Below are positions 44,691 through 56,319 of a stretch of 64,000 nt of DNA, piece after piece (within the stretch, counting starts at the first letter, position 1; each line of letters begins with the position of its first letter). Both the position numbers and the translations under genes were made by a program. The notes below the pieces were generated by a model that was not told the origin of the DNA, ran no database searches, and saw nothing but the letters and a program-made list of their open reading frames with translations. The stretch is from the NCBI GenBank assembly GCA_024398615.1, contig JAKSIU010000003.1, forward strand, positions 1 to 64,000, read 5' to 3'. The DNA is from Bacteroidaceae bacterium. GTDB taxonomy: Bacteria > Bacteroidota > Bacteroidia > Bacteroidales > Bacteroidaceae.

Positions 44691-47510
44691 ATGGAAAAAC
44701 TGTTTCTGATTGACGCTTACGCACTTATTTTCAGGTCATACTACGCCTTTCTCAAAAATCCCAGAATAAATTCAAAGGGATTGAACACCAGCGCTATCCT
44801 GGGATTCGTGAATACACTTGAGGAAATTCTCTCAAAGGAGAATCCGTCACATATAGCAGTGGCTTTCGACCCGAAAGGCGGAACCTTCCGTCATGAACTG
44901 TACAAGGAATACAAGGCACAGAGAGAAGAAACACCCGAGGACATACGCAAGGCTGTTCCCATTATCAAGGAACTTCTCCAGGCATACAACATCAAGATAT
45001 TCGAAGTCCCAGGCTTTGAGGCCGATGACGTGATAGGCACTCTGGCACACAAGGCCGATGCTGCCGGCGGTATCATTACCTATATGATGACTCCTGACAA
45101 GGATTACTGCCAGCTGGTCAGCGATACATCGCTTATATATAAGCCGAGATACGGAGACAAAGGGTATGATATTCTGGGCATTCCGCAAGTGTTGGAGAAA
45201 TACGGGCTTCAGTCAACCGCCCAGGTCATTGACATGCTCGGGCTCATGGGTGACAGTTCTGACAATATTCCAGGATGTCCCGGCGTTGGAGAAAAGACAG
45301 CCATTAAGCTGATTTGCGAATTCGGAGGAATTGACGGACTTCTGGCAAACACCGACAAACTCAAAGGGGCATTGAAGGACAAAGTTGAAAAGGGAAAGGA
45401 ACTGATCGAATTCAGCCGGATGCTTGCCACCATAAGGACCGATGTCCCGGTCGATCTTGACATGAACGAACTGAAACGCCAGAATCCTGACGAGGAAAAA
45501 CTTTCATCACTTTTTCAGGAATTGGAATTCCGTTCTCTCTCCAGACGGAGAAATGAAAATCCGGTGAACACGGAAAAACCTTCGACGCAGAAAGAAAAGC
45601 CGAAAACAGTCCAACCGGATCTGTTCAACCAGCCTTTTATGGCCAGTCTGTTTGACGAAAACCCTATCACCATACAGGAAGAAAATGAAATTTCAAATCT
45701 CAAGGACCTAAAGAGCGTTGAACATGAATACCAACTTATTGATAATGAAGCTGATTACATCGCTCTTTATGGAAAACTTCTGACAAGCGACCATATCTGT
45801 TTTGACACTGAGACCACGGGAACTGACCCGATTGACGCAAAAATCGTTGGAATAAGTTTTTCCATCAGAAAAAATCAGGCCTGGTACATAAGTCTTGTGG
45901 GAAGTGAAGAGGAGAAGAAGAAAAAACTGGAAATTTTCAGGCCGGTCCTTGAAAATCCCAATACTTTGAAAATTGGACAGAATCTCAAATATGACATTCT
46001 TGTTCTTTCAAATTACGGAATAGAAGTTCAAGGTCCCATGTTCGACACTATGGTTGCGCATTATGTGCTGCAACCCGAACTCAGACACAACATGGACTAC
46101 CTTGCTGAAATCTATCTCGGTTACAGGACTGTAAGGATTGAACAGCTTATTGGAGAAAAGGGACGTAACCAGAAGAACATGGCCGATCTTGATCCGCGCA
46201 ACGTTTACGAATACGCATGTGAAGATGCTGACATTACTCTGCAACTGAAGGATGTTCTTGAAAAGGAACTCGAGAAAGACGGGACACTGAAACCGTTTAA
46301 GGAAATTGAAATGCCTTTGGTTCCAGTATTGGCATACATGGAAAGAAACGGAGTATGCATTGATCCGGAATCACTTAAGGAAACATCGGCATTATTTACC
46401 AAACGGATGCAGATTCTGGAAAATCAGATTTTTGAACTGGCTGGAACAAGTTTCAACATACTGTCTCCCAAACAGGTCGGAGAAATCCTGTTTGAAAGAA
46501 TGCATATCACTGACAAACCCAAGAAAACCAAAACCGGACAATATGTTACAAGCGAAGAAGTTCTTGAAACTCTGCGTGCGGATAATCCTATTGTTGATCT
46601 TATTCTGAAATACCGCGGACTCAGGAAACTATGCGGTACATACGTTGACGCTCTTCCTGAACTGGTCAACTCCAGAACAGGACATATTCATACTTCGTTC
46701 AATCAGACTGTTACCGCTACAGGCCGATTGAGTTCCAGCAATCCCAATCTGCAGAATATTCCTGTCAGGGATGAAGACGGAAAGGAAGTCAGGAAAGCAT
46801 TCATTCCGGAACCGGGATGCAAGTTCTTCAGTGCTGACTATTCACAGATTGAACTGCGTATCATGGCTCATCTGAGCGGTGATAAGGAAATGATTGAAGA
46901 TTTCAGGAACGGTAACGACATTCACACCGCAACAGCTGCCAAAGTATTCAAGAAACCTGTTGAAGAAGTAACTAAACAGGAACGCAGTCGTGCCAAAACT
47001 GCCAATTTCGGCATTATCTATGGTATATCGGCCTTTGGTTTGGCCAGTAGGATGGGAGTCAGCAGAACTGAAGCCAAACAGCTTATTGACAACTATTTCA
47101 TCACATATAGCGGAGTCCGGAAATATATGGATATGGCTATTGGGAAAGCACGGGAAAACGGTTTCATCACTACTTTGACAGGACGTAAACGTTATCTTCC
47201 CGATATTCTTTCACATAATGCCACTGTACGTGGATTTGCCGAACGCAATGCCATCAATGCTCCTATTCAGGGTAGCGCTGCCGATATAATCAAGAAAGCC
47301 ATGATAGCCATATACGAGCGTTTCAAACGAGAAGGAATCAAGTCAAAGATGATTCTTCAAGTCCATGATGAACTGAACTTCAGTGTGGTTGAAGGTGAAG
47401 AATTGAAAGTTCAGAAAATTGTCATTGAAGAGATGCAGTCAGCCTGGCCTATGTCAATACCTCTTATTGCCGATTACGGATGGGGTGACAATTGGCTTGA
47501 AGCACACTAA
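44691..47510 (+). CDS. polA: DNA polymerase I
   Basis: A 939-residue repair and gap-filling polymerase. The 5'-3' exonuclease domain covers ~1-290 (LIDAYALIFRSYYAF, GDSSDNIPG). A 3'-5' exonuclease domain follows with CFDTETTG intact, so proofreading is likely. The polymerase domain has motif A (SADYSQIELRIMAHL), motif B (RAKTANFGIIYGIS) and motif C (LQVHDELNF). I chose ATG 44691 (MEKLFLID) over 44679 by promoter spacing. This normal PolA is a useful comparison for the divergent polymerase-like protein on the mobile element. Confidence 0.97.
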   Translation: MEKLFLIDAYALIFRSYYAFLKNPRINSKGLNTSAILGFVNTLEEILSKENPSHIAVAFDPKGGTFRHELYKEYKAQREETPEDIRKAVPIIKELLQAYNIKIFEVPGFEADDVIGTLAHKADAAGGIITYMMTPDKDYCQLVSDTSLIYKPRYGDKGYDILGIPQVLEKYGLQSTAQVIDMLGLMGDSSDNIPGCPGVGEKTAIKLICEFGGIDGLLANTDKLKGALKDKVEKGKELIEFSRMLATIRTDVPVDLDMNELKRQNPDEEKLSSLFQELEFRSLSRRRNENPVNTEKPSTQKEKPKTVQPDLFNQPFMASLFDENPITIQEENEISNLKDLKSVEHEYQLIDNEADYIALYGKLLTSDHICFDTETTGTDPIDAKIVGISFSIRKNQAWYISLVGSEEEKKKKLEIFRPVLENPNTLKIGQNLKYDILVLSNYGIEVQGPMFDTMVAHYVLQPELRHNMDYLAEIYLGYRTVRIEQLIGEKGRNQKNMADLDPRNVYEYACEDADITLQLKDVLEKELEKDGTLKPFKEIEMPLVPVLAYMERNGVCIDPESLKETSALFTKRMQILENQIFELAGTSFNILSPKQVGEILFERMHITDKPKKTKTGQYVTSEEVLETLRADNPIVDLILKYRGLRKLCGTYVDALPELVNSRTGHIHTSFNQTVTATGRLSSSNPNLQNIPVRDEDGKEVRKAFIPEPGCKFFSADYSQIELRIMAHLSGDKEMIEDFRNGNDIHTATAAKVFKKPVEEVTKQERSRAKTANFGIIYGISAFGLASRMGVSRTEAKQLIDNYFITYSGVRKYMDMAIGKARENGFITTLTGRKRYLPDILSHNATVRGFAERNAINAPIQGSAADIIKKAMIAIYERFKREGIKSKMILQVHDELNFSVVEGEELKVQKIVIEEMQSAWPMSIPLIADYGWGDNWLEAH

Positions 47511-47516
47511 AGAATA

Positions 47517-48059
47517 TTACAGCAGTTTTGACAGTGATTTGGCGAATTCCCACATGGCAATTCCCGCGCTTACTGATACATTCAAAGAATGTTTTGTACC
47601 GTACTGCGGTATTTCAAGTGAAAAATCGCTGATATCAACTACTGACTGATCAACACCATGTACTTCGTTACCAAGTACAAGGCAATATTTCTTATCACTC
47701 TCAGCAGTGAAATCATCAAGTTTTATGCTTTCATGAACCTGCTCAAGAGAAACTATCTTATATCCATCGGACTTTAAACTGATTACCGCATCCAAAGTTG
47801 AACTGCAATATTTCCATTTGACAGTTTCTTCAGCTCCCAGAGCTGTCTTATGGATTTCCACATTACAGTTGTCAGGAGTTGCAGTAATTCCACAAAGGAT
47901 TATTTCAGATATACGGAATGCATCGGCTGTACGGAATACCGAACCTATATTATAAATACTGCGAACGTTATCCAAAACTATGACTAAAGGCATTTTCCTA
48001 CTGTTTCTGAACTGTTCACAGTCCATTCTGCCCATTTCCTCTATTTCAAGTTTTTTCAT
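47517..48059 (-). CDS. TrmH/SpoU-family RNA 2'-O-methyltransferase
   Basis: A 180-residue SPOUT methyltransferase. The three family motifs are seen: NVRSIYNIGSVFRTADA, LVLGNEVHGV and SLNVSVSAGIAMWEF, which form the knotted SAM site. The target RNA is unknown. The frame is open to 48143, but the upstream part overlaps the DnaA-box cluster and the ATG at 48059 gives the normal start MKKLEIEEMG. It converges with polA. Confidence 0.9.
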   Translation of the reverse strand: MKKLEIEEMGRMDCEQFRNSRKMPLVIVLDNVRSIYNIGSVFRTADAFRISEIILCGITATPDNCNVEIHKTALGAEETVKWKYCSSTLDAVISLKSDGYKIVSLEQVHESIKLDDFTAESDKKYCLVLGNEVHGVDQSVVDISDFSLEIPQYGTKHSLNVSVSAGIAMWEFAKSLSKLL

Positions 48060-48384
48060 CAGCTTATTACTTTCTGTTGAAAACATTGTTGATAAAAACT
48101 GTCTGACTGTGTATAAAATAAAAATGCTTTGTTGAAAACTCAATCATAAAAAGTGAATAATAAAATTGCTTTTTAAAACCTTGATTCCATATAATCGGAT
48201 TTCCATAATCCTACTGTTCAAAACACAATTATTTATATATGTTTTACAAACATGATATCAACACATATTAAATGTAAAAAAACCCTCCACAAGTATCTGT
48301 ATCACCGTTTTCAAAAAGTTATAAACATTATCAACCGTCTATAAGAATCAATAATGAAAAGAACTATTAAAAACAATCATATAC
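48060..48384. other. Candidate replication origin (oriC)
   Basis: A 325-base noncoding, strongly AT-rich stretch with a cluster of DnaA-box-like 9-mers. Reverse-oriented ones are TGTTGAAAA (48075-48083), TGTTGATAA (48087-48095), TGTGTATAA (48108-48116, a full match to TTATNCACA on the other strand) and TGTTGAAAA (48130-48138). Forward ones are ATATCAACA (48255-48263), TTATAAACA (48319-48327) and TTATCAACC (48328-48336). An AT-rich part (48140-48280) could be the unwinding element. The nearby parS and mnmG support this. Origin activity is inferred. Confidence 0.6.
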
Positions 48385-50712
48385 TTATCTTATGACAGTG
48401 ATACTGACAGTTTTTGAGATGTTTCCATCGGTTGCTATTGCATGATAGACGCCTGAAGAAATTTCATTTCCGTTAAAGTCTTTCAAGTTCCAGCTTAAAC
48501 TTCCTCCCAATGCTTCAGCCTGAAATACAAGATGTCCTTTTGAATCTGTGAATTTTACAATACAGTCTTGTGTCAATCCTGTTATTGTAACATATTCATC
48601 TCGTTCACCTATGACAGGGTTAGGATAGACGGTCATATTTTCCTTTTGCAGTGTCATTTCCGCTTGTCTGGCCTGACCTCCATATTGAACAAGTCCAAGA
48701 TCTGTAGCGAAAAATAGTGAACCATTAAGTGCATCTTCACTGATGAAAAGAATATTGTTACTTGGAAGGCTGCTGTTATCTACAGTAAAATGTTCTAAAG
48801 TACGTGTACCGTCTTCACTTAAAAGATATACACCATTATCCATGGTACCTATCCATTTACGGTTTCCTTCATCAATATGGATTGCTGTAGTCATTACACC
48901 TTCAAACAGGTAGTCAGCCAATCCACTACCATCATTTTTATTGATTTTTATTCTTTCAAATACAGGTGAATGGTCAGTCAAAAAGTCCGATGGATTGGGC
49001 AGAACGAATATTCCGCGATTAGTACATAACCACATCTTGCCGTCAATATCGAATTCATAACAGAAGAGATCATATATATCTTCAGATTTACCATCCTGAT
49101 TGGTGAATATGGAACCTGAATATCTGATGATATCGTCTTTCTGATTGTCAATGGTATTTCCATAATCCAAAGCAACAATACCTGGTCTGAGGCCACGGGA
49201 AGAATTGATCCAGATTACTCCATTGTTGTCCTGTTTCATTTGTTTGAATGTAGGAATACCTGCTATTTCAGGATAGTAGAGTCCTTTCCATGAACCGTCA
49301 GCTTTAAGAACCTTTATTATTGTATCAACTTCGTTGTTGGTCATCCAAAGATTTCCTGACTTGTCGAACATGAGACTGCTGACACTTACAAAATCATACT
49401 GATGATGATCGAGAATACTTGTAAGACCACTATTATCCCATGTATGGTTTTTGACAAATTTTCCATTGTCAAACTCATAAAGGCCTTGTCTGGCCGAACC
49501 TGCAAATACTCTTGAAGGGTTATCAGGATCTTGAACGGCTTCAGTGAGATCTATGTATTTATGGCCAGTAATTTGTTGGATATTATCATCATAAAAGCTC
49601 CATTTGTCATTTTCATACTCCATGACGGTACCTGGCCATTCTATTCCCTGATAGTTCTGACAGCCGGATATTGCAAGCATTTTTCCAGGTTCAGGCCATG
49701 TTATGTAGTGGAAAGCATTCCTACGCGGACCATTCGGTGCCGGATAATGGGCAGACAATGAAAGATTGTCCTTTTCATCAAATGAATATCTGCTTATTCC
49801 ATATAGACCATTGGCAGTATAACAGTTGCCATCACTTATTATGGCATATTCTGATGGATATTCCATTTTGTATGACACAATGCTGTCAAAATTATGATAT
49901 ATATCAATCATGCTGTCTCTGCATACGAACATGACAGAATTGTCTACATTCGGCATTGCGTTGAGATTATCAAGAAATTTGGGCCATGCTCCTGTTCTGG
50001 TATTGATTTTATATACCTTGTTCAGCGCTGAACATGCCAGTATTTCATTCTGAAAGGAAACAAGTCCCGTAAAATTGGCCCGGGCCACAGTCTTCCAGTT
50101 TACCGGATCCAGCAGATTACAGTCTTCAGGTGCTGTCATTATGGAGTCGGTAACGGCACAATAGATTGAATTGTCAAGAACTGTGACCGCATTGACGGCC
50201 GATGTAAAACGGTAGAATCCTCTGATTTCCTTCTTTGCAATATCGAATGTCACCAATCCTGCACCGATGGGAATGTAGGCAAGTGAATTGTCAATATACA
50301 TCCTGCCAATATTGATGTTACCTGGATTTCCTAGAATGATATCAGGACAATTGACCATTTCATCGGGATTTTCAAGCAGGTCAATATTACCGTTTGCATA
50401 TACCAGAACAAGAGTGTTTTCCTTTTCACAGAAGGCAATATCGGCTATGTTCACATCCGATAATCCTCCATTCTTGTTGTAGGTATGGATTTCAGCGCCG
50501 AATTCGTTTTCAACGCAGCAGTAAAGTGAGCCGTCATTCAGAACGTAGATGCGGTCAAATGCTTTCAAGACCTTTGTCGCATTACCGTATGCCGGCATCA
50601 TTTTCCATTTTGAAATTGGAATGGTTGCGGCAATGACATTTGAAAATGACAAAAGGAGCATGGCTGCAACCAGTACAACCCATGCTCCTTTTCTATTTGC
50701 TGTCTGTATCAT
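48385..50712 (-). CDS. porZ: PorZ-like beta-propeller protein with T9SS C-terminal domain
   Basis: A 775-residue exported protein. The signal peptide ends near NVIAA (~residue 29). Residues ~35-680 form beta-propeller repeats with sensor-like [25 protein letters not shown] and [10 protein letters not shown] motifs. The last ~83 residues (VYPNPV, then SSGVYHAIA, ending KTVSITVIR) are a type IX secretion C-terminal domain. PorZ belongs to the surface attachment complex of that system in Porphyromonas. It is next to rdgB, with a 4-base overlap. Confidence 0.85.
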   Translation of the reverse strand: MIQTANRKGAWVVLVAAMLLLSFSNVIAATIPISKWKMMPAYGNATKVLKAFDRIYVLNDGSLYCCVENEFGAEIHTYNKNGGLSDVNIADIAFCEKENTLVLVYANGNIDLLENPDEMVNCPDIILGNPGNINIGRMYIDNSLAYIPIGAGLVTFDIAKKEIRGFYRFTSAVNAVTVLDNSIYCAVTDSIMTAPEDCNLLDPVNWKTVARANFTGLVSFQNEILACSALNKVYKINTRTGAWPKFLDNLNAMPNVDNSVMFVCRDSMIDIYHNFDSIVSYKMEYPSEYAIISDGNCYTANGLYGISRYSFDEKDNLSLSAHYPAPNGPRRNAFHYITWPEPGKMLAISGCQNYQGIEWPGTVMEYENDKWSFYDDNIQQITGHKYIDLTEAVQDPDNPSRVFAGSARQGLYEFDNGKFVKNHTWDNSGLTSILDHHQYDFVSVSSLMFDKSGNLWMTNNEVDTIIKVLKADGSWKGLYYPEIAGIPTFKQMKQDNNGVIWINSSRGLRPGIVALDYGNTIDNQKDDIIRYSGSIFTNQDGKSEDIYDLFCYEFDIDGKMWLCTNRGIFVLPNPSDFLTDHSPVFERIKINKNDGSGLADYLFEGVMTTAIHIDEGNRKWIGTMDNGVYLLSEDGTRTLEHFTVDNSSLPSNNILFISEDALNGSLFFATDLGLVQYGGQARQAEMTLQKENMTVYPNPVIGERDEYVTITGLTQDCIVKFTDSKGHLVFQAEALGGSLSWNLKDFNGNEISSGVYHAIATDGNISKTVSITVIR

Positions 50713-51281
50713 AAACTTTTCAGATAATCGGCAAGCTTTCCAACCGCCCTGCCCCTGTGACTTATCAGGTTCTTGTTTTCAGGACCCATTTCCGAGAAAG
50801 ACTCATCAAAACCTTCAGGCACGAAAACAGGATCGTAGCCGAATCCTCCATGACCGTGTCTTTCAGTTGAAATGTGTCCTTTGACGATTCCTTCAAACAG
50901 AAGTTCCCTGTCCTGAAGCAATAACGCGATAACCGTGCGGAATTGTGCGCTGCGGTCCGACTTTTTTTCAAGTTCGTGCAGCAGTTTGTCGATGTTCGCC
51001 TCAGAATCATGATCACCGGCATAGCGGGCAGAATGGACACCGGGTGCTCCTCCAAGAGCAGTCACCTCAAGTCCTGTATCATCGGCAAAACAGTCAACGC
51101 CATAATGTTCCTTGACCCAGTGTGCCTTCTGAAGGGCATTTCCCTGAAAGGTATCTGCAGTTTCTGGTATGTCTTCATGACATCCCAGTTCCGCAAGTGA
51201 GATGACTTCAAAGCCCGGACCCAGAATCTGACGTACCTCGTCCAGCTTATGTGCGTTATTTGTGGCGAAGACCAGTTTCAT
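50709..51281 (-). CDS. rdgB: Non-canonical purine NTP pyrophosphatase (RdgB/HAM1)
   Basis: A 190-residue enzyme that hydrolyses dITP, dXTP and related damaged nucleotides to the monophosphates. The start [14 protein letters not shown], the catalytic DTGLEV region and GGFGYDPVF are all typical. Full length. It is located three bases after leuS and overlaps the porZ-like gene start by 4 bases, so all three are likely cotranscribed. Confidence 0.96.
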   Translation of the reverse strand: MKLVFATNNAHKLDEVRQILGPGFEVISLAELGCHEDIPETADTFQGNALQKAHWVKEHYGVDCFADDTGLEVTALGGAPGVHSARYAGDHDSEANIDKLLHELEKKSDRSAQFRTVIALLLQDRELLFEGIVKGHISTERHGHGGFGYDPVFVPEGFDESFSEMGPENKNLISHRGRAVGKLADYLKSL

Positions 51282-51284
51282 GTC

Positions 51285-54104
51285 TTATCCTATTACAATG
51301 TTGACAATCTTGCGGGGAACGACAATGACCTTACGGATGGTCTTGCCTTCGATGTAACTTTGGGTCTTTTCATTGGCAAGGACATCGGTCTCGATGGCCT
51401 TGGCATCCATGTCAGCGGCAAAGTCCATGGTGAAACGTGTCTTTCCGTTGAATGAGATGGAATAAGTTACACTGTCTTCCTTCAGATAGTCTTCGTTGAA
51501 CTTTGGCCATGCCGCATCACAGACACTTCCCTCGCCTCCTGTCATTTCCCAGAGTTCCTCTGCAATGTGAGGAGCGAACGGAGCAATGAGTTTCACGAGG
51601 TCTGAAAGCACAGCCTTCTTGTTACACTTGAGTCCTGAGAGCTCGTTCACGCAGATCATGAATGCACTGACTGACGTGTTGAATGAGAAGTTCTCAATGT
51701 CTTCGGTAACCTTTTTGATGAGTTTGTGGATGGACTTGAGCTCGTCTTTCGATGGGGCGTCATCACTCAGGCACAGCTTGCCTTCACGGTCGGTGAACAT
51801 GTTCCACATCTTGCGGATGAAACGGTGACAGCCGTCAATGCCGTTGGTATCCCATGGCTTTGACTGCTCAAGCGGTCCAAGGAACATCTCGTACATGCGC
51901 AGGGTATCGGCTCCGTATTTTTCAATGATGACGTCAGGGTTGACCACGTTGAACATTGATTTTGACATCTTCTCGACTGCCCATCCGCAGACGTACTTGC
52001 CGTCCTCAAGAATGAAATCGGCAGTCTCGTATTCAGGACGCCATGCCTTGAAGGCCTCGACATCAAGGACATCGCCGCTTACAATGTTGACATCGACATG
52101 TATGGGGGTAGTGTCATACTGGTCCTTGAGACCCAGTGAAACGAATGTATTGGTATCCTTGATACGGTAGACGAAATTGCTGCGACCCTGTATCATTCCC
52201 TGGTTGATGAGCTTGGCAAACGGTTCTTCAACGGTGCTTACGCCCAGATCCTTAAGGAACTTGTTCCAGAAGCGTGAATATATAAGATGTCCTGTAGCAT
52301 GTTCCGAGCCGCCCAGATAGAGGTCAACGCACTTCCAGTATTCATCGGCTTCCCTGCTGACAAGAGCATTGGAGTTGTGAGGATCCATGTAGCGCAGGTA
52401 GTAGGCCGATGAACCCGCAAATCCGGGCATGGTGTTGAGCTCAAGCGGGAATACGCTGACATTGTCAATGAGCGATTTGCTGACAACCTTCTTCGATACG
52501 GTGTCGAAAGCCCATTCGGTGGCATGTCCGAGTGGCGGTTCGCCGCTTTCGGTAGGCTTGTAATCCTTGATTTCAGGAAGCTGCAGAGGCAGACACTCTT
52601 CAGGGAGCATGGTTGGGATTCCGTTTCTGTAATAGACAGGGAATGGCTCGCCCCAATAGCGCTGACGGCTGAATATGGCGTCACGCAGGCGGTAGTTGAC
52701 CTTTACACGGCCAATGCCCTTTGCTGTAACGTATCTCTTGGTGGCAGCTATGCTTTCCTTTACGGTAAGGCCGTTCAGGTTAAGTTCGCTGTTGGCTGAA
52801 TTCATCATGATGCCTTCCTTGGCGTCAAAGCTTTCTTCGCTGACGTCACAACCCTCAATGAGCGGGCGGATCTCAAGACCGAAATGCTTGGCAAACGCAT
52901 AGTCGCGGCTGTCATGTGCCGGAACGGCCATGATAGCACCTGTTCCATAACCGGCCAGTACATAGTCGCTTATCCATACAGGAACATCTTCGCCGGTGAG
53001 CGGGTTAATGGCGTAGCTGCCGCTGAACACGCCGGTAACGCGGCGGTCAGCAATACGTTCGCGTTCGGTACGCTTCTTTACGGCTGCAACGTAAGCATCG
53101 ACTTCGGGTTTCTGTGCGGCTGTGGTGAGTTGTGGAACCAGTTCGCTTTCAGGAGCCAGAACCATGAAGGTGACACCGAAGATCGTGTCGGCACGGGTGG
53201 TGAATATGGTGAATTCCAGGTCGCTGTCCTTGACCTTGAACTGCATTTCAGTACCTTCTGAGCGTCCGATCCAGTTACGTTGGGTTTCCTTGATGGATTC
53301 TGACCAGTCAATTGTATCCAGACCGTCAAGCAGGCGCTGTGCGTAGGCAGAAACCCTGAGACACCACTGGCGCATCTTCTTCTGTTCCACGGGGAACCCT
53401 CCGCGTACGGAAACGCCTTCCACGACTTCATCGTTTGCAAGAACTGTTCCCAGACCTGCGCACCAGTTGACCATGGTCTCGCCCTGGTAGGCAATGCGGT
53501 AGTTCATAAGGACATCGGACTTCTCTTTTTCGTCCATGGCGTTCCACTGTGCGGGTGAGAAGGAAAGTTCCTCGCTCTGGGCCACGTCAAGACCCGATGT
53601 TCCCTGCTTCTCGAAATGTTCGATCAGCTGACTTATGGGTTGGGCCGACTGGCACTTGTTGCAGTAGTATGAGTTGAACATTTTCTGGAATGCCCACTGT
53701 GTCCAATGGTAATAGCCCGGTTCGCATGTGCGTACCTCGCGGTCCCAGTCAAACGAGAACCCTATCTTGTCAAGTTGCTCACGATAACGTGCAATGTTCT
53801 TCTCTGTTGTGACGGCCGGGTGCTGTCCTGTCTGGATGGCATATTGTTCGGCAGGCAGACCGTATGCGTCGTAGCCCATCGGGTTCAGCACGTTGAAGCC
53901 GCACTGACGCTTGTAGCGGGCATAGATGTCGCTTGCAATGTATCCCAGCGGGTGTCCTACATGCAGTCCGGCTCCCGATGGGTAAGGGAACATGTTCAAT
54001 ACGTAGTACTTGGGTCTTGAAGGATCCTCGACAACTTTGTATGTGCCTCTCTGGGCCCACAGTTCGTGCCACTTTTTCTCAATCTGTCTGAAATCGTACT
54101 CCAT
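51285..54104 (-). CDS. leuS: Leucyl-tRNA synthetase
   Basis: A 939-residue class I synthetase that charges tRNA-Leu. The HIGH-type motif is HVGHPLG near residue 48, and KMSKS is at KMSKSMFN in the C-terminal third. The CP1 editing domain is present ([20 protein letters not shown] and [17 protein letters not shown]). Length and domain order are normal. Confidence 0.97.
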   Translation of the reverse strand: MEYDFRQIEKKWHELWAQRGTYKVVEDPSRPKYYVLNMFPYPSGAGLHVGHPLGYIASDIYARYKRQCGFNVLNPMGYDAYGLPAEQYAIQTGQHPAVTTEKNIARYREQLDKIGFSFDWDREVRTCEPGYYHWTQWAFQKMFNSYYCNKCQSAQPISQLIEHFEKQGTSGLDVAQSEELSFSPAQWNAMDEKEKSDVLMNYRIAYQGETMVNWCAGLGTVLANDEVVEGVSVRGGFPVEQKKMRQWCLRVSAYAQRLLDGLDTIDWSESIKETQRNWIGRSEGTEMQFKVKDSDLEFTIFTTRADTIFGVTFMVLAPESELVPQLTTAAQKPEVDAYVAAVKKRTERERIADRRVTGVFSGSYAINPLTGEDVPVWISDYVLAGYGTGAIMAVPAHDSRDYAFAKHFGLEIRPLIEGCDVSEESFDAKEGIMMNSANSELNLNGLTVKESIAATKRYVTAKGIGRVKVNYRLRDAIFSRQRYWGEPFPVYYRNGIPTMLPEECLPLQLPEIKDYKPTESGEPPLGHATEWAFDTVSKKVVSKSLIDNVSVFPLELNTMPGFAGSSAYYLRYMDPHNSNALVSREADEYWKCVDLYLGGSEHATGHLIYSRFWNKFLKDLGVSTVEEPFAKLINQGMIQGRSNFVYRIKDTNTFVSLGLKDQYDTTPIHVDVNIVSGDVLDVEAFKAWRPEYETADFILEDGKYVCGWAVEKMSKSMFNVVNPDVIIEKYGADTLRMYEMFLGPLEQSKPWDTNGIDGCHRFIRKMWNMFTDREGKLCLSDDAPSKDELKSIHKLIKKVTEDIENFSFNTSVSAFMICVNELSGLKCNKKAVLSDLVKLIAPFAPHIAEELWEMTGGEGSVCDAAWPKFNEDYLKEDSVTYSISFNGKTRFTMDFAADMDAKAIETDVLANEKTQSYIEGKTIRKVIVVPRKIVNIVIG

Positions 54105-54166
54105 CTTTTATTTTACTTGTTTGTTTATTTTCTTTTTGAAATCGCAAAAATACTGAAAATCGGTCA

Positions 54167-56251
54167 TTAGTCCTTCTTTTTGGAGTGGAAATCGGCATTG
54201 TGGAACTTCCAGACAATCTGGAGTCCGATGTCCTGCTTGTGCGATGAATCTATTCTCTGTGCTCCGTCGCCTATGCAGTCGCGGTCAAAGTACAGTGTTC
54301 CCGATGCCTTGAGACTTGCCTGAAGACCATCCCGGAACCGTAGCCTTACCATTGATGACAGTCGGGTTCCGTTGCCTGAAAGGTTCATGAATCCGAATTG
54401 GTATCGGGCTCCCTTCTCGTAATATGAAATGGCGCTGTCAAAACTGTCAGTACGGAAAAGGAAGGCGGCGACGTCTGCATCGAGGCAGCATTTTCTACCT
54501 TTATTCTGATTACCGCTTCTGTTGATTGAAAGACCTGCCGACCTTCCCCATGACGGTTCCGTTCCTTTGAACACTGACAATGACTGGAGTGTCTGTCCCT
54601 GCCAAGACCATCCGGGAGCCAGATTGCCCGTGTATCGGAATTTGAACCGTATGGTCGTCCTGTATTCCAGTCTTCCTGAAGCCTTGCAGTCTTTCTGAAC
54701 TGAGCGGAAATTCAGATTTGCAAGGAATTTTCCCAATTCCTTATCACTTGTCTGCCAGCTGGCGCGGATCTGCATTCCATGCGACGGGGCCGATGCACCA
54801 TAACATGGCTGGGGGTGACCGTAGAAATCGGCAGACACTGAGGCCTGTCTTTTGCCTGACTTTCCGGTCCATGAAGCGCCCAGTCCGTATTCGTTCTGAA
54901 CCTTTGACTGGGACATGGCTCCGGAATGCAGCGATTCATATCCTGGGCTGTAATATCTGGCGGAAAAGCCAAGTTCGCCGAATCTTTCAAGATGAAGCAG
55001 AACATTGTCAAGCGTTGCAAAACCCATTGCCTTTCCTGTCACAAATGCCTGCGCCGTCTCTCCCCAAAAGGCAAATTCTGTCCTTTTCACCGTATAATCC
55101 GTTGAAATGCCAGCTCTGAAGCGGCTTGTCGGGAATGGCCTGGAGAACAGTTCCGCCAGTGCCGTAGCGCCTATTTCAATGCCCTGACTGGAATATTGTG
55201 CGGAAAAGCCGGCATCGGACTGTGTGACGTTGCGCCGGCGCTCTATCTCGAGCTGTGTACGGTGGTAACCATCGGTCTTGAGTGACCTGATACTTCCGTT
55301 GTCGGCAATCGAGGCATCGGTCTTCTGGTGAGAAATGAAGCCCGACAGTTCCAGTCTGTCATTTCCAATCTGAACTCCAGCCCCCGTAAAATATCCGTTT
55401 TCAGAAGCCGACGAATACGGCTTTATTCCTTGAGAGATGCCTTTCGGAGAAATTGTCCCCACTCCCATTGTAAAGGCATTTCCAAGCAGAAGGCCATAGC
55501 CGTATTGTGCTTTGAACCGGCCTAATGCAAGTGTCCGGAACGGTCCCGTGTCCTTGAGGAAAAGGTATGGGGAAATGAAGTCAAAACCTGTCGGCATTCT
55601 GAATTTTTCACCTGCATCATGCTGTGCGGTCACACCAAGCCGTATGCGGTCATTCCAGTTCATGTTCCATCTTAGGGAGCCGGCCAGCTGACCGCCATGG
55701 TACTGGCGGTTGGGATATCTGGCCAGTTCTTCGCTGCTGTGTGACCTGAAACCGTTTCTTCTGTACATGGGGATGTCAATTCCGCTTACCAGTTCGTGGC
55801 GTGCATAATCCATAACCTGTGACATTTTCACGGTTCCATGTTTCTCAGGTCCCGGTCCTGCCGTAACGAAATGCCGTAACAGTCGTCTGGTGTCATAATC
55901 CAGTCCTTCCACAAGCTGGAGTTCCCCAAGACTGAGCATCGGCCCATGAAAGTAGATATATGCACTTATCTCCTCTATCTGACGGTCGGAAAGGAATTGC
56001 AGCTGTCCCAGCTGTCCCGGCGTGGCGCGGTTGATATTGATGGGATTGTCATGCAGTTCTTCCAACTGTACAGCAAACTGCTCGAGTTTTTCATCATCCA
56101 GGAAACTCCCGTCAAGCAGTTCCTCAAGCACGTTTTCCCACGAGTCCGCATTATTGTTAAGTGGAATTTCAATGTGGCCTGTATTCTGCGAATGAAGCAT
56201 CTGTGACAGTAATGATGCCGCTGCCAGGCATAAGATACAGAAGTTTTTCAT
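54167..56251 (-). CDS. Helix-hairpin-helix outer-membrane protein
   Basis: A 694-residue exported protein. The signal peptide ends near LHSQ (~residue 22). Residues ~55-125 hold ComEA-type helix-hairpin-helix motifs (NPININRATPGQLGQLQFLS, then PMLSLGELQLVEGLD). The rest is beta-strand-rich with alternating hydrophobic residues, like an outer-membrane barrel. The family is common in Bacteroidota and of unknown role; DNA binding by exported HhH motifs is possible. The start at 56251 is chosen from the signal peptide; the frame is open to 56356. Confidence 0.8.
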   Translation of the reverse strand: MKNFCILCLAAASLLSQMLHSQNTGHIEIPLNNNADSWENVLEELLDGSFLDDEKLEQFAVQLEELHDNPININRATPGQLGQLQFLSDRQIEEISAYIYFHGPMLSLGELQLVEGLDYDTRRLLRHFVTAGPGPEKHGTVKMSQVMDYARHELVSGIDIPMYRRNGFRSHSSEELARYPNRQYHGGQLAGSLRWNMNWNDRIRLGVTAQHDAGEKFRMPTGFDFISPYLFLKDTGPFRTLALGRFKAQYGYGLLLGNAFTMGVGTISPKGISQGIKPYSSASENGYFTGAGVQIGNDRLELSGFISHQKTDASIADNGSIRSLKTDGYHRTQLEIERRRNVTQSDAGFSAQYSSQGIEIGATALAELFSRPFPTSRFRAGISTDYTVKRTEFAFWGETAQAFVTGKAMGFATLDNVLLHLERFGELGFSARYYSPGYESLHSGAMSQSKVQNEYGLGASWTGKSGKRQASVSADFYGHPQPCYGASAPSHGMQIRASWQTSDKELGKFLANLNFRSVQKDCKASGRLEYRTTIRFKFRYTGNLAPGWSWQGQTLQSLSVFKGTEPSWGRSAGLSINRSGNQNKGRKCCLDADVAAFLFRTDSFDSAISYYEKGARYQFGFMNLSGNGTRLSSMVRLRFRDGLQASLKASGTLYFDRDCIGDGAQRIDSSHKQDIGLQIVWKFHNADFHSKKKD

Positions 56252-56275
56252 GGTCTTTAAATTAAATAACGCGGG

Positions 56276-56283
56276 CAAAGGTA
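56276..56283 (-). promoter_or_regulatory. -7 element for the HhH protein gene
   Basis: Minus strand TACCTTTG matches TAnnTTTG, 24 bases before the ATG at 56251. Confidence 0.6.
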
Positions 56284-56304
56284 TGTGTTTGTTGCGGTAT
56301 TTGG

Positions 56305-56312
56305 TAAATTTG
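56305..56312 (+). promoter_or_regulatory. -7 element for the DUF4294 gene
   Basis: TAAATTTG matches TAnnTTTG. Only seven bases separate it from the ATG at 56320, so the message would be leaderless. No clear -33 element. Confidence 0.5.
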
Positions 56313-56319
56313 CGCTGAA

